Below, piece by piece: positions 23,170 through 36,400 of a DNA stretch of 64,000 bases. Below the pieces are notes generated by a model. It was not told the DNA's origin, made no database searches, and saw only the letters and a program-made list of their open reading frames with translations. The translations under genes and the position numbers were made by a program. Position 1 is the first letter of the stretch; each line of letters starts with the position of its first letter. The stretch lies in NCBI GenBank assembly GCA_905331475.1, contig CAJNYU010003647.1, positions 30,639 to 94,638 of the forward strand, given 5' to 3'. This DNA is from Rotaria socialis. Lineage: Eukaryota; Rotifera; Eurotatoria; Philodinida; Philodinidae.

Positions 23170-24586
23170 TTATGAAGACATTGTAGGATTTGTTCTAATC
23201 TCAACTTTGCCATCACTGTTACCAAAATATCCTTTATAGATCATATTCACGAATAAACCGGTTTCAACCACACCTATAAAATATAGAACAATCAGATAGA
23301 ATTCATGGTGACAATACGAATTGATTAATTTTACCAGGAACTAATTTTAATGTTCGATTAACATCAAACCAATTCACAATTTTCAACGGATCAAACTTCC
23401 AATCGAGAATGAAATTTCCTTGGTCAGTTAATACTGGACCCTAAAATTTTGTTTTGGTTATCAATGTAAAACTTCAATTATTAAGAAATCTACTAATTTT
23501 TCTGTTCCTTCACGAACAACAACTTCACCACCAAGTTGTTTTTCAATTTCTTTCTTAGTAAGTTTATACGCAACTGGAATGACTTCAATTGGAATACCTT
23601 TTGTCCATTTTGTACCTAAACAGGGTGACCATTTTCTATACAAAACAAAAAAGGTTCATTTCAATCATTTCATCGATTTTTACTTTTCATCAGCAACAAC
23701 AATAAATCGCTTTGCGCATACGGCAACAAGTTTTTCTTGTGTTTGACACCCACCACCACCTTTGATACAATTGAATTGCTCATCTACTTCATCAGCACCA
23801 TCAATAGCAAGATCGAGCTTGAATATAATAATTAAAATTAAATAAAGAAAAAAACTCTTCAGACGACTTACTTCTTGATACTCAGCAAGACTACCTAATT
23901 TCAAACCATTAGAAAGAATAAGTTCGCGTGCCTAAAAAGAAGCAAAAACCTTATACTATATAGTTCTCTTATTCCTATAGGTCTTTGTTTTTTGTTTTCT
24001 TAGAACTAGTGTAATATCATAGCTTTCTCATAAATTTCAATAGTAGAGAGAATAGTCAATGCTTTTTGCAGGTTTAGGTCAGTTGCTCGCAGGACACTTG
24101 CTCGCCGGACAGTTACGCGCGGATAGTTGCTCGTAAATTCACTTGCTCGCAACGACTAGCATCGCGAGCAAGTGTATATACGAGCAACTATCCGGTGAGC
24201 AACCGTCCGCGAGCAAGTGACTGTCTCCCGTTTTTTGCATTATCTATGAAAAAGATCGTCAAGTTTAACACAAACTTGTAATGAAGTCGGAACACAAATT
24301 AAGTCAAGATTGTTCTTATGCACGATTTCCGCTAGAAATTTCAAATAAATAAATTATAAATATCAAAACAAAAACTAATATCTATTTATCAAAATCATAC
24401 CAATTCTTTTCACTGCTGGAACAATGGTTGAACCTGATCCAACGCCAATGATGTGAATATCCTAAAAACGAATATTTATTTTATTGAACACATATATTTA
24501 TTTTGTTTACTAATTCTACCTACATTATGAATCTGTTCATCGACTGCAGCATTGGCTGCCGATTCTTTAGCTAGATTTACTGGCAT
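23170..24586 (-). CDS. RPIA: Ribose-5-phosphate isomerase A (RPIA)
   Basis: Eight exons: 24586-24524, 24461-24401, 24331-24276, 23931-23872, 23817-23684, 23635-23494, 23440-23335, 23273-23170. They total 726 nt, 241 aa. The enzyme interconverts ribose 5-phosphate and ribulose 5-phosphate in the non-oxidative pentose phosphate pathway. Family motifs are intact: [21 protein letters not shown], the catalytic [54 protein letters not shown] and [11 protein letters not shown]. Length matches animal cytosolic forms. Introns are 48-69 bp except the third, which is 344 bp because it carries a GC-rich foldback. A TTATAG acceptor-like sequence sits 7 bp before the ATG, and the LTN1 stop lies 107 bp upstream. 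Confidence 0.97.
24081..24227. repeat. GC-rich array of 15-bp units with inverted copy, inside an RPIA intron
   Basis: Units (A)(G/C)TTGCTCGC recur at 24081, 24095, 24111 (degenerate), 24125 and 24141, spaced 14-16 bp. After a 13-bp spacer the same series runs inverted (GCGAGCAAGTG at 24164 to about 24219). Together they form a long imperfect stem. Base composition is far richer in G+C than the surrounding intron. Confidence 0.9.
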
Positions 24587-24600
24587 CAATAATCTATAAC
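24587..24600 (-). promoter_or_regulatory. Candidate trans-splice acceptor before RPIA
   Basis: On the minus strand GTTATAG lies 7 bp before the ATG at 24586, within the 107-bp gap after LTN1. It is compatible with spliced-leader addition. Confidence 0.4.
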
Positions 24601-24693
24601 TGAAGAATATTCGTTTCAAGATAGTTTATCCAATATAACACATTTATGTCAAAACAAAAACAAAACGAGTTAAAAACAACGCGAAAAAAAAAT

Positions 24694-27600
24694 TCAAAAG
24701 TTCGCTCGACAATGCGGACATGTGGATTTGTTTGATGAACGGAACCACCGAAACTAGAGAGAAGCAAAAAATAAATTAGAAAACTCCGTGTGTGCGTTTT
24801 AAACTTACCAAGCAGGCGTCATGAAATTTCTTTTTACATGTTCGACAGGTTCGTTTTGGTAGTTCATTATTTGTATGTAAAATACAATAGCAAATTGAGC
24901 ATTCTTCGATGCCTTGCATTGTTTTGTCAATATTCTGTTTCCAAATAAGTAAACCATCGGAAATGTCACCGTTCTAAATAGAATTGTGAAAAATGAGAAA
25001 AGATTTTTTTTTTTTTACAAATTTTTCTTTTTATTTACATTTTGCATTAAATTTGTTTTCAATTGGAGCATCCATTTATTCCATTGATCCTTGGTAAATC
25101 CAACATGATGTGTACATTCAATATTAGCATAATTTAATGGATAGTTCGCTGGTAAACGTATGCAGATTTCTACACGTGATGTTTCAATATTATAAATAGC
25201 TGTTATTTCACGTGTATTTGAATGTTTTTTAACATTAAATAAACCGGCTTCACCGACACTTATATCTTTTAATGCTGATGCTGCATCGAGTTCTCGTTGA
25301 ATTAATATTGGACTAACATATTTTTGTGTCACACGATCAACAGCATCGCGTATGCGTTTTGCTTGATTATGATACCATTCACGAACAAGAGCCGGAATCG
25401 AACTTAGACATTGAAAATAAACCGAACAGGCCAAATGTGGAATTGTGTATGACGAATATAAATCGCCTAGAAAATAGTTTCATAAATTTCTCTGTTGGAC
25501 TTTAACAACGAAGTTATATCGTTGGAAGAAGCGATTGTTTTCGAAACTCTGGAATAGTATTATACATACATATGGATATGCGACGAGAAAAAAAAACAAG
25601 ATAACAAAGACAGTACAGGCGATATTGATTGTTATAAATGTTATCATGCGGCAGCGATCGAAGCACAAACCCCGTATGGCACAGAAACGAACCGCTCCTT
25701 TGACAAGTTACTTACTACGCCACTAGAGTCAACTATCAATTGAAGTACAAGTGTTTCCCGTCTACTGAAATATTAAAACATCATTTTCAATCATCACGAC
25801 TCATTCTCTTTTGATTAAATAGAATAGATTCTTCCTTACAAATAGCTTTGTTATCTATTCAACATTTTTTCACATTACATATTTCTCAGCACGAAAGACA
25901 AAACTGACATGAAGGAATTTCAAAAGTATAGACTCATTTCATTGGTACATTGGTCGACCAAGCAAACTCTTTGAAAATCTATACTTACTGTTTGGACTCA
26001 GTTGAACATCATTTTCAAACATTGACTTAGAATGAGTTAATTTTTTTGTTATACATGATACTTGCATAGATAAAGGATCGTTATAAACAGGATTAGCAGG
26101 AATTAATCCAAGTACAATCGAAAGAAAACGATCGACTAATTTTTTTTCTTGTAACATTAATTTATAGGTATAACGTTCTTCGACTAATTTATAACAACTA
26201 ATTAAATTAAGTAATAATTTATAATTTAATAATTCACCAATAATAACATGTTCCTTATCAGATTTTACTGTTGTTGAGGATGACTGGGAAATAATTTCAT
26301 GATCATTATCGTCTAATAGATGTTCTTCGGCAATATCATTTTCATTCAATAATTGTTTTATTGTATTTTCGGTACGTTCTAAAGCTTCAAGCATTGAACC
26401 AGGTAGACGACATGTCTTATCATCTTCAGCAATCGCTTCATTATTATTTGTTGTAAGAATAAGCGCCGGAGATAGATGTACGAGAAGTCGATTTAATAAA
26501 TGAAACGATGAAAATTGTAATGGACGATTTGATGTTAAACAAAGTAAACGATATAGATGATTAAATACTGTTTGAATAGACTCGGGCAATTTTGATTGAT
26601 GATCTTCGGAATGAAATAATGGTTTGAGATTATTCGAAAGAAGATAATCAATTGGAATAGTGCAAATTGCACAACATATAGATTTTACCATTTCGTTTGT
26701 CACATAAAATGCGGAAAATTCGTTTAGAGCACCTAGAAAAATATTGTCAAATAAAATTAAAATTAAATCATACCAATACTCACTGGGTAATGCAATATAA
26801 AGTGGTAATAATCCTTGATAAATTTCTTTGCTATAAAGCAATAACCATTCATCGTATAATTGTTTCCTAAATTCATCAGTTTCATCCGATCTATTATTAT
26901 TGGTTAGAAGTTTTCCAATCGTTGCCAATAGATTCGACGCATGAATAAACAAAAATTCAGTCCTTAATGTAAATTGTTGATTGATTTGTTGTTGAATATT
27001 GGTTAAATTTTGAAATAGATTACTTATTAAACATAAAACATTATCCCAATGTGAGTGTTTCAATGATTCAATAAAACTTCCATGATTTAATAGCGTATTC
27101 CATAATTGTATTAATTGTAAAATTTCTTTCGATGATACATTAAATTTCAGTAAAATATTTAATATATTATTTAGATAATGTTCATCTAAAATTATTCCTA
27201 ATTTATTCATACGCAATAATGATTGATTTAACGCGGCTAATGTTAATTCCGAGCGCCGTTCATCTTGACATTGTTCAATTAGATAAGGAATAATTAATTT
27301 CGCTTGTGACTCTCGAAAGAATGATGTTAAAATTAAATGAGAATTTAATTCATCATTATTATTTAATATAAATGTGTATTGAATCGAATCATCTCGTTGA
27401 TTAATATTCAAATGTTTGTCTTTTATTTGACAGTAAATGTGATAGTAAATTAATTCGGAATAAAATTCATTTGATAGAAAAGATTTTTCAATAAGATTAA
27501 ATTCTATATTAAATGTTGATAAATGAAATAAACGTTCGAATAATCTATAAATTTGTTGTGTATCAATACAACGATATTGAAATAGATAATAATTAAGTAT

Positions 27601-30600
27601 TAAATTTCGAATTAGATCATCGTTCGACCATAAATAGGAATTTAATTCATATTGACGAATGACTAATAACGATAAAAATTGAACATCGATTAAACGTTCG
27701 TATTCCGCAAAAGCTTTATTTTCAATTTTTATTTCTATAGTTTGATCAGGTAAAAGCCAACCATGATAGATACCAAAGATCCATGATTCACAAATAAAAT
27801 CTTTATCCAATGAAATACGTTCAAATAATTTTGTATAAAGTTTTTTTGATAATAAATTTTCATCTTGAAATATCGTTATAATCATATCAATGAATAGATC
27901 ATTATCGGATTGTGTTGGAATATATGAAAGAATAAAATTAATCAATTGATTGTAAAGCTCATTTCGAGTTGTAACTGACTGTTTAAGAGCTATTGACCAT
28001 ATTGAACGTTGATGAAGACTTAAATCAGAATTTTTACGTATTAGATTAATTATATCGTTTTGAATATAAAGTTGAAAGAGATTTTTTGTTGATTGATTCT
28101 CATAGGTTTTATCAATATTTTGAAATAGATGTTTAGCGACATGATCAATACTTTGAATAAGATCGTTGTGTGTATCGGTTTCATTTAATGAAGGTGCTTG
28201 CTGTTCTAGTAACCGACAAGCCAGATAGACAATTTGTTCTTGTTGTATCGAAGTAAGAAATTGAGCTGGTTTCGATGAACAAAGTAAAGAAGATAATAAT
28301 TGAAATTCTTCTGTTGAAACAGGAAAATTTAAATCATTATTATCACTTGTTTTTGTTACACTGGCTGTCATGTTTAACAACTGTTCGAGGACACCGTGAG
28401 CTTGAAGCCTGAGTATTTTAAAAAAAGCACAAAAGCTAAAGAGAAAATTTTAGTAGATTATAGTTACCATGTATGAAATGATGGTGACGATTCATAGCGG
28501 CAAACAATTGAAGCCAATAAAAAATAAAATCGACGGGATGATTCAAGCTAAAAAATAAGATTTTTTCCCATAATTTCTAGTCTAGTTCTCACCAAATGAA
28601 TGAATATTTGTTTCTTACTTTTATTAAATCGGCTAGAACGCGTTCAACGACAACCTCTGATGAATCAAATACATAGAGAATTTGAATAGTCAATTCAAGA
28701 ATATCATCCAGCGAAAAATGTTGTTCAATAGCGATTTTCATCAATGGTCTAGCATAATCTAAATAGAATACGTCAGGTATACTATTTATATTATCGTTTG
28801 TATGGATTAATTTTTTAATAATTTCAACGTCATTTGACATTGAGGAATTTAAAAGACGTGTGAATAAATTTAAACTATGTTCGAATGATGATTGATTCGG
28901 ATTTTCAGTACAAAATTGAAAACAATATCGACATAAATCAGTAGTAAATTGAACTAGATAATGTTCTTTTTGATTATTATTATCTATGTTGTCATCATCG
29001 TCATCTTCAGCTTGAAATGTTGTAGAATCAACCGAGGAAATGTCTGAGAAGGATGTTGTTGTTGCTGCAAAACGTAGATTTTTCAATTTTGGCGGAGAAA
29101 GAATTGTCTCAAAAAGTAATGTAGATTGTTGAAAAATATATTTTAAATCGATTGATTCGTTTGTTGTTGTTGTTGCTGTTGGATTTATTAAATCACGAAA
29201 TAATGAAAGAACACTATTTAAATGATCACTATACAAACGAAATGATTGAATCGAATTTAAGAAATGAAAATATTGCCGAGCATAAACATTTCGAATCGAA
29301 CAATCTTTATCAGTAAGTAATCGCCGGATTAATGGAAGTAACTAGAAATTAAAGTTTTGTTTATGAATATTTTCTTTTTTTTCATCTTCTTACTCTGTCG
29401 TTAAGAAAAACAAGTTGATCTGTTGAATGATTTTCTAATATATGTAGTAAACAATCCATATAAGCTTTTAGTAATGAACTGACATTATTCATTTGTTGTC
29501 GTCCTTTTATTGATAAAATCCTAGAAGAAAAAGGAAATCGATTTTCCTAAAAAATTTCATCTACAACTTCACCTACCCTTCTTCCATAGCTTGAAAATAA
29601 TTCTCAATAAAATGATTATTTGTATCTTCTCCAATAATAGTCGACGGTATTTTTTGAATCAAAGGTAACAAACAATCTTTTACACCGAATACATTTCCAT
29701 GACAGGCATTTCGTAGAAAAGCATATAGTTTCGGTAAAAATGCTTTTTGGTGATTTACTAATAACCAACAATCATCAAATGTATCCAAACAAAGTATTAA
29801 ACAATCCCATATTAATGGACACAATTTTGGCTCGGTTTCATTGATAGCATAGAAAACAAGGGGAATAATTTTGGTTTTATATTCTCGTATAACATCAGGT
29901 ATGAGATTGATTAATTCATAAAGACAACGATAAAATGAACTTCGAATCTACAAACGAAACCTATTATTTGTTTTGCACAATGAAAAATATTTACTTGGAT
30001 GGATTTAATTTTATCTAACTTCCAAAATTTCCCAGAGTCAAATATTATCTTCAATTGGCTTGTTAGATCTGAACGTTTATTAGCTTCTAAATAATTAAGA
30101 AATAAGCCAAGAGCTAGAAGAACTTCTGTTAGACGTCGTTCATGTGCATCGTCGGTTTCCATTTCATTTTCTTTTCTAAAAACAAAAACAAACTTTATCA
30201 TTCTAGCATCATGTTATCTCGATTTTTCTCATGCTTACTTGTCTTTTAGAACATCTGAACATTGATTTATTTCATCCGTTAATGTTGACATTATTTCGTT
30301 TCGTGCGAAATAAACAACTTCTGCTTGTTTGTTTTGTCCAGTAAATAATTTAGTATAGAGAAATTTAGCTTTCGATGCTGCTGGTGCATATGAATCACAT
30401 TGTGCCATTAACCAAATGGGTAAGATAGTTTTTAAATGTGGTAGCAGATTCTTCTTCATACGCATTCCTATTGTATCAAAAGTCGATTGACATTCATCAC
30501 GAACACGTTGATCTGAATCCTACGAAGAACTAGATTTATACAAAAAAAGAACAAAACGATTGATCTGAAGTTTTACCGTTGACCATTTACGATAATGAAA

Positions 30601-31087
30601 AACAAAAAATGGAAGAATAACTCGAATTTTATCGTCAGATTCTTTAGCATCACAATAATCACGTAATTCATCGAAAGCCTTTGCAGAAAAAAAAGAAATT
30701 GACATTTAAACATACGTATATATTTATCTCTTTCTTTTTGTTTTACTCGAATTTTTGTTGTTGAATCTTTTTTAGTTAATTTACGTAGTATGACACGTAA
30801 TTCTGGATCGATATCATTATCAATACCATATTCATCGATACCATTTGTCATAGGCAATTCTCCTATTGAAGTAAAATATGTAATCTTAACTTTTTTTTAA
30901 GGATTTTTATAAGTAAACATTTACCAGAAAATAATGCAAACGGGGATATCCCATGAGTCAACAACGTAGCAGTCGCTTTTGTGCTGCTTGCAGGCTGGAA
31001 AATATTCACACATGAATATAAAGTTCAAAGAAGAAAGTTACTTACTTTTAAATTTCCACGAGTTCTTTGTGTACCGCGTTTTGACAT
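24694..31087 (-). CDS. LTN1: E3 ubiquitin-protein ligase listerin (LTN1)
   Basis: Fifteen exons encode about 1704 aa (human about 1766): 31087-31046, 30994-30925, 30862-30747, 30678-30577, 30519-30239, 30175-29995, 29947-29577, 29520-29394, 29341-28619, 28547-28468, 28408-26784, 26732-25989, 25466-25039, 24973-24809, 24753-24694. Phase holds throughout; introns are 47-80 bp except one of 522 bp before exon 13. The N-terminus matches listerin (TQRTRGNLKPAS, ELRVILRKLTKKD, PIWLMAQCDSYAPAA, KFWKLDKIKSIQIRS), the middle is HEAT/ARM-like helical repeats, and the C-terminus carries the RWD-like region and the RING variant C-S-I-C...KRTCRTCKKKFHDACL..W..SS.KSTCPHC. Listerin ubiquitinates nascent chains on stalled 60S subunits in ribosome quality control. 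It is the promoter-proximal gene of the cluster with RPIA, BUB3 and TRAPPC6B. A 51-bp in-frame intron at 26733-26783 lacks a stop and could be mistaken for coding. Confidence 0.97.
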
Positions 31088-32675
31088 TTTAAAAACAAAT
31101 ATGTTTCGGTATCTAAACGTAAAGGTGATATTGGTGAGTATTACAGCAGAAAGGTATTGCAAGTTATTGCATCAAAATATTTATCGTAAAACTGCCTATA
31201 AACTTCGTTTGCAGCAGAAAACGACATAGCGAATTATGAAGGAAATGAAAAAATCTGAGTCATGAATGAATAAGTCCAATCTTTTTTTTTGTTTTCTGAT
31301 CGTTGCAGACAAATCATAAACTACGCAGACGAAATCATGATTGTTAGAGACATCTATTGGAAAAGCTAGACATATTCCTTTCGCAGGCAGGGATTTGAAA
31401 CAAAATATTTTAAGAGATTGATTTTTATATAGTATTTGAATATCTAATTGAATTTTTTTAAGCTTTATAAATTTAAGGAAAAAACAAAAAAATTCGTCAA
31501 ACACTAACCTACAAAAGTTTATTGAATTTATTGTTTATCTGATATTCATTGATATATCAATTCCAAGAGTTTGAAATAATCAGATCATCTTCGAAGATCA
31601 GGTTGACTTTGTTCCAGCTTTTTGGTTATTATCTTACATGATGCGTGTTTGTAATGGGAAAAATAGATATTCATCATTCGAGAAGATAAAATCCTAGAGA
31701 TCAGCAGTTCAAATTTATCAGTAAAGTTTTTCAACTGAAGAAAGTTTTACTGTTTAATAGCATGTTGCTGACTAGAATGTAAATGTCTTGAAGTACATTT
31801 TTATACCTTGGTTAAAAAGATTAGAAATTTCTTTCGACAGGTGGCCGTAGAATAGTGAGACTAAAAAGGTGCGAGTTTTATTACTCTAGAATGTATGACC
31901 TTGAAGTGAGTGATGTGTATAAAAAAAAACATACTATCACAACGATTTGAGCCCTTTTTAAATTATAAATGTATTGATAAAATGTCTTTGATAAAAACAA
32001 GAATTTTTCTCACTGTAAAGTCATACATATTAATATTTACTATAAACGTGATAAAATATTCAAAATCTTGAAATTTTCTATTTCCTGCCGTTCACAGTAT
32101 GAATAGTTTCAATTATGTTCCTCGAATAGACGTGGAAGGCAATTTTCAAGCGCACACTTCATAGCTCGTAAAGAAAAAATGATTATACTTTTTGATAGCA
32201 TGACATATACATGCATAGTTTGTTACCAATAGGTATAAAAACGGTAACACGCAGTCATGCATAATACGAACATATCACATCAACAATCATCGACGATTTA
32301 TTCTTTAGAAAGAGAACAATGTTTATTTTAAAATATTATGCTCTATTCGCCTGTGTCGCGCATCGACTAAGCGTATCATTGATAGGATTTTGAAATATCA
32401 TCTATATACATTACCATTTGAAAATGCAAGCTTAAAAATGCAGAGTATAGAAGACGAAATTCGACTGAAATAATCAAAGACAAGTCTATGAATCTCTAAA
32501 CTGCTTTAATATAGAATGAATTGTTGAAATACATTAAAGAATAATAGATCACAAACATAGATACTAGCAATTGACATATTAAAAAATATGAAAAAATAAA
32601 TAAATATACAAAAAATAAATCAGATGTCACTTATGAAAATTTCAATAATAATGCTGTGTTTTATTTTAGAAATAA
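31088..32675. other. Intergenic stretch, no gene seen
   Basis: AT-rich. It should hold the promoter of the LTN1 cluster near 31.1-31.3 kb and the 3' UTR of the next minus-strand gene. A 102-codon minus-strand open frame at 31196-31504 is Phe/Lys-rich and looks like chance. An ACGTTTAG acceptor-like sequence lies about 24 bp before the LTN1 ATG. Confidence 0.5.
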
Positions 32676-33476
32676 TCATAAAGATAACGAATTTGCCAAA
32701 TCGTTGTTAACATTTGGCTGCATCCATTGAACTTCTGGATCATTCATCTTTGCTGTTGTTATTATTAAACTAATAATTAATAAGAGAAGCATAAGTCCAA
32801 TAATACAATAGCAAATAACAGCCAATGTCAAAGCTAATTTTCTCAGTCTTTGCACAAGAACAGTCCGTTTTCTTTGCATATTCAATACACGATTAACTTC
32901 ATTTAGGAATTCCCAAAAAAGTGTTCCATGTGGTACGTCTTGTTTACTGAAATAGTAAAGTAAATTTTGTAATGCTAATGGTTCATCGCCAAGACGATCA
33001 TAGACGAGTGCATCTTCCGGTTTAACAAAACTTGTATCGTAGGTTTTAATACGTCTATTATCAATAGCCAGAACGAATTGTTTAACAGCATGAAAATTTT
33101 CTTCTTGGTCGATATTTTTTATTTCTTCTTGAGCACGTTTAAGTTCACGTTTCATTTGTAAGCCTAAGTAGAAATCTGGCACGTTATTATCACGACCACG
33201 TTCATTAAAACCCATAAAACGTATACGATGTAAGTTACGACGTACAATTAGCCAATTAGAATTAGGAGACAAGGTGTATGAAGTAAGCGGAGCTTCATAG
33301 TCTGGATCTACATCGCGTCGTTGGCGGCTAGTCGCTGATGAGGTTTTAACTTTTGAACTACGATGTACAAGTGGAATGTTTGCAGAATCATTGACATCAG
33401 ATGGATTTGTAATTACGCGAATTTCTTGTTCATTTTTTTGTTGTCGTAGCAGTCGAGTTCGCAGTGATTGAGACAT
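32676..33476 (-). CDS. Unrecognised single-pass membrane protein, tandem paralogue 1
   Basis: A single exon encodes 266 aa. The N-terminal half is hydrophilic and basic, and residues about 60-200 form a conserved globular part. It includes DPDYEAPLTSYTLSPNSNWL, IVRRNLHRIRFMGF, FYLGLQMKRELKRAQEEIKN, the segment NRRIKTYDTSFVKPEDALVY and LLYYFSKQ. Near the C-terminus is one strong membrane helix (LALTLAVICYCIIGLMLLLL and IISLII) followed by about 25 polar residues. There is no signal peptide, so a cytoplasmic N-terminus with a C-terminal anchor is likely. The gene at 36994-37755 encodes a diverged copy with the same order of motifs and the same orientation. I do not recognise the family; it may be lineage-specific. 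Confidence 0.75.
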   Translation of the reverse strand: MSQSLRTRLLRQQKNEQEIRVITNPSDVNDSANIPLVHRSSKVKTSSATSRQRRDVDPDYEAPLTSYTLSPNSNWLIVRRNLHRIRFMGFNERGRDNNVPDFYLGLQMKRELKRAQEEIKNIDQEENFHAVKQFVLAIDNRRIKTYDTSFVKPEDALVYDRLGDEPLALQNLLYYFSKQDVPHGTLFWEFLNEVNRVLNMQRKRTVLVQRLRKLALTLAVICYCIIGLMLLLLIISLIITTAKMNDPEVQWMQPNVNNDLANSLSL

Positions 33477-36400
33477 TTAAATTTTATCAATGGTGATTGT
33501 ATCTGTAAGTACTAATATATACAAATACAATATTATTATGCATATGGGGAAGGTCGCATGAATACAAAAGAAAAAAGACGACATAAAGGTAAAATGAAAA
33601 ATGTATTTTAATCGACATACATGTTGAATATACAGAGAGCCATTTTGACTGAATAAGAATGGTTAGATGTAAATTTATTAAAATGGAATATTTAATATAT
33701 ATGGATTACGAAGGTTCTGATCCGAGAAACGATTAATTTGAAGTAGAAGAAATCTTTCTCGTTTTACGAATTTATTAACGTACTAATCTTCGCTTAGTAG
33801 TTTAAATGCATACTAAATAAATGTCAATGTTAGTGAACGATTTACTTTTTTTTTGTTTTGTGTTTTTTGGATTAAATAACGATAGAAAGAAAAAGCTATT
33901 ATTATTAATGCAAGAATGAAAATAATATCGCCTACACACACGAGAAAAAGAAATGAATAACGGAGGCTTAATATGAAATGGTTTGGTGGCTTCTTTTCAT
34001 TTCTTACCTATCGAAACTTAACTATTGATTTGTGTAATTGACGATGTCAAATAGCAAGGCTTTATATTTCAAAATATCTAACACTAGAGAGAGGTAAGTA
34101 AAAAAGAAAAGCTGAAATATATAATTTGTCAAATATCGAAAATCATGTGTGTACGGCTCAAGGCAGTATCCGTTTGTATTGACACATTATTTATCAGGTA
34201 AATGAATCCTTATGTGACATGCTATTAGACCGGGAGTCAAGAGAGAAAGAAACAGACGAAGTGAAGAAACATTATTTATAAGTGAATAAGTAGCTTACCA
34301 AACTGAGGAAACGAATGTATTCAACAGAAATCGATGTGACAGTACAAATACCTTGCTCGTTCTTTTCTTTCGAGATAAGTAATGAAAAGAAAAGAGAAAA
34401 TTGTCCACTCGGAAAAAAAAGCTTTTTTAAATATTATTATTATTATGAGCATCAATGAAAGTAGTTTGTAGAATAATTATTCTCAAGAAACCATTAACAA
34501 ATGAGCGATGGATGTCTGGTGACGTAAGTAATAAATAAAATAAAACCAACGAACTATTTTTATTAGAAAGTTAGTTAAGAAAAAAAAATGTATAAAATGG
34601 CTATCATTTACATGCGTATACTGATTATGCACAGGTATTACTGGAAATCGAAGGATATGCAACTCAATATTGTTAAAAGAAGAAACCTGCTAAAATGTGT
34701 ACAAAACAGTTTGAATATTCATGGGAAAGAATAATACACAATGATAAATGTGTTTTGATCAATACTTTTTTTATTTATACTTGTTTGTTTCGTACTTTCC
34801 TATTTATTCGACCGTAGCCATCCCGTCAAATACGCCGTCGTATTCATTTAGAATAAATTAAAAATCTCATTGCATACAATAAAAAGTCAATTTTATATAT
34901 TACATCGGTTACTGAACGCTATACTAATAATATGTCATTTCCTTTATTCTCGGTCCGTTTGAATAAGACTTCATTAGTTTGTTCTTTTTTTATTCAAGAG
35001 TACACTACGTACAACATATAGTTGTTCGTGAGCAATAGAATAATGGAGGTACATCGTGCGTCTATGATAGTTACAACGGCTCTTTTTTGTGTTGTTCAGT
35101 CTAAAAAACATAATACGCTTGACATCAAACATCTTTTTGCGTACTCAAAAAAAAAAGGTGAGTACACTATAGAATCGGTCAGTGTGTCCGGCCGTTTACA
35201 CGATAACTCCTGAAAGGATGATCAAATTGTTATGAAATTTTCTGCACAGCATTATCTCATCAATACCTCGGTCGAGTTCGAAGATGAAAATAATTCGTCG
35301 AGGATTTACTGAGTTACAACAAGAAGTATCATTATTTTCCATGCAAATATTGACCTATTCCAATTTTCGCAAATCAAAATCTTTGTCAAAGTAAAAATGA
35401 AAACTCAACTATTATATACCATTCGATAGAGAATTTCATGGGCTACAAAATGATGCTAAATTATAGGGGTAAACATACTGCGTGTGAAATTTCCTCAATA
35501 CCTCAGTGTCAGAAAACTATGAAAAATTCACGTATACCGACACTTCGTCTGTATAATGTGTTTATTTTCCATAGAACTAACGTTGTTTTTATGAAGTAGA
35601 TAGAACTTGTCAAGAGCTCTAAATGATGATATATTATAGAGGTAAATATGGTGCATTTGACGTTTCCCTGGCCTCGGATTCGTCCTATATTTCCTATATT
35701 TAAAAATATTCCTATTTTTTCTCGTATATTTCGATTGAATTTAATTGTGTCTGACTCATTTAATTTAATTTAAGAAATAATTAAAATGAAATATTGACAA
35801 AAATTTCGTGCATATGTTAAGTTGAATCAGGAAATGTTTAAAACAACGTTTAATTCGAATCTAAACAACGAATTTTCAATATCCTATTTTTTTCTGATGT
35901 TTTACACCCTTTCCTGTACTTTTAAAAAGTTTGATCCTGTGCTAATTCCTACATTTTCAAAAACTTGCAATCCGAAGCCAGCGTTTCGTCAATATTGCAC
36001 TTCTCAAAAACTATGAAAAACTGATGCATACTGACACTGCTGGTCGATTCTTTCAGATAGTTTGATCAAAATCAATCTGTCGGTAATTATGTTTCATTTT
36101 TGTGTACTCAAAAAACAAAAGTGAGCACACTATAGAATCGGTCAGTGTGTCCGGCCGTTTACACGATAGCTCCTGAAAGGCTGATTCGATTGTCATGAAA
36201 TTTTGTACACAGAATGATCACCTCAATATCTCAGTCGAGTTCGAAGATGAGATGTACCCGCCAAGAAATGGCTGAGTTATCGAGAAAATTGCCATTATTG
36301 ACCAGACCATCCCTAAGGGGGGGGGTACAGGGATTTTTTTGAAACAAGTTTTTTTCTCAGTATTATTCACAACATATATAAGTCGACTCAGTTTTTGCAG

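Noticed and set aside
24809..24973. Apparent one-base frameshift just before the LTN1 RING domain
   Set aside because: Re-reading the bases at 24958-24966 showed the run is GGAAATG, which restores phase; the exon is 165 nt and the gene is intact.
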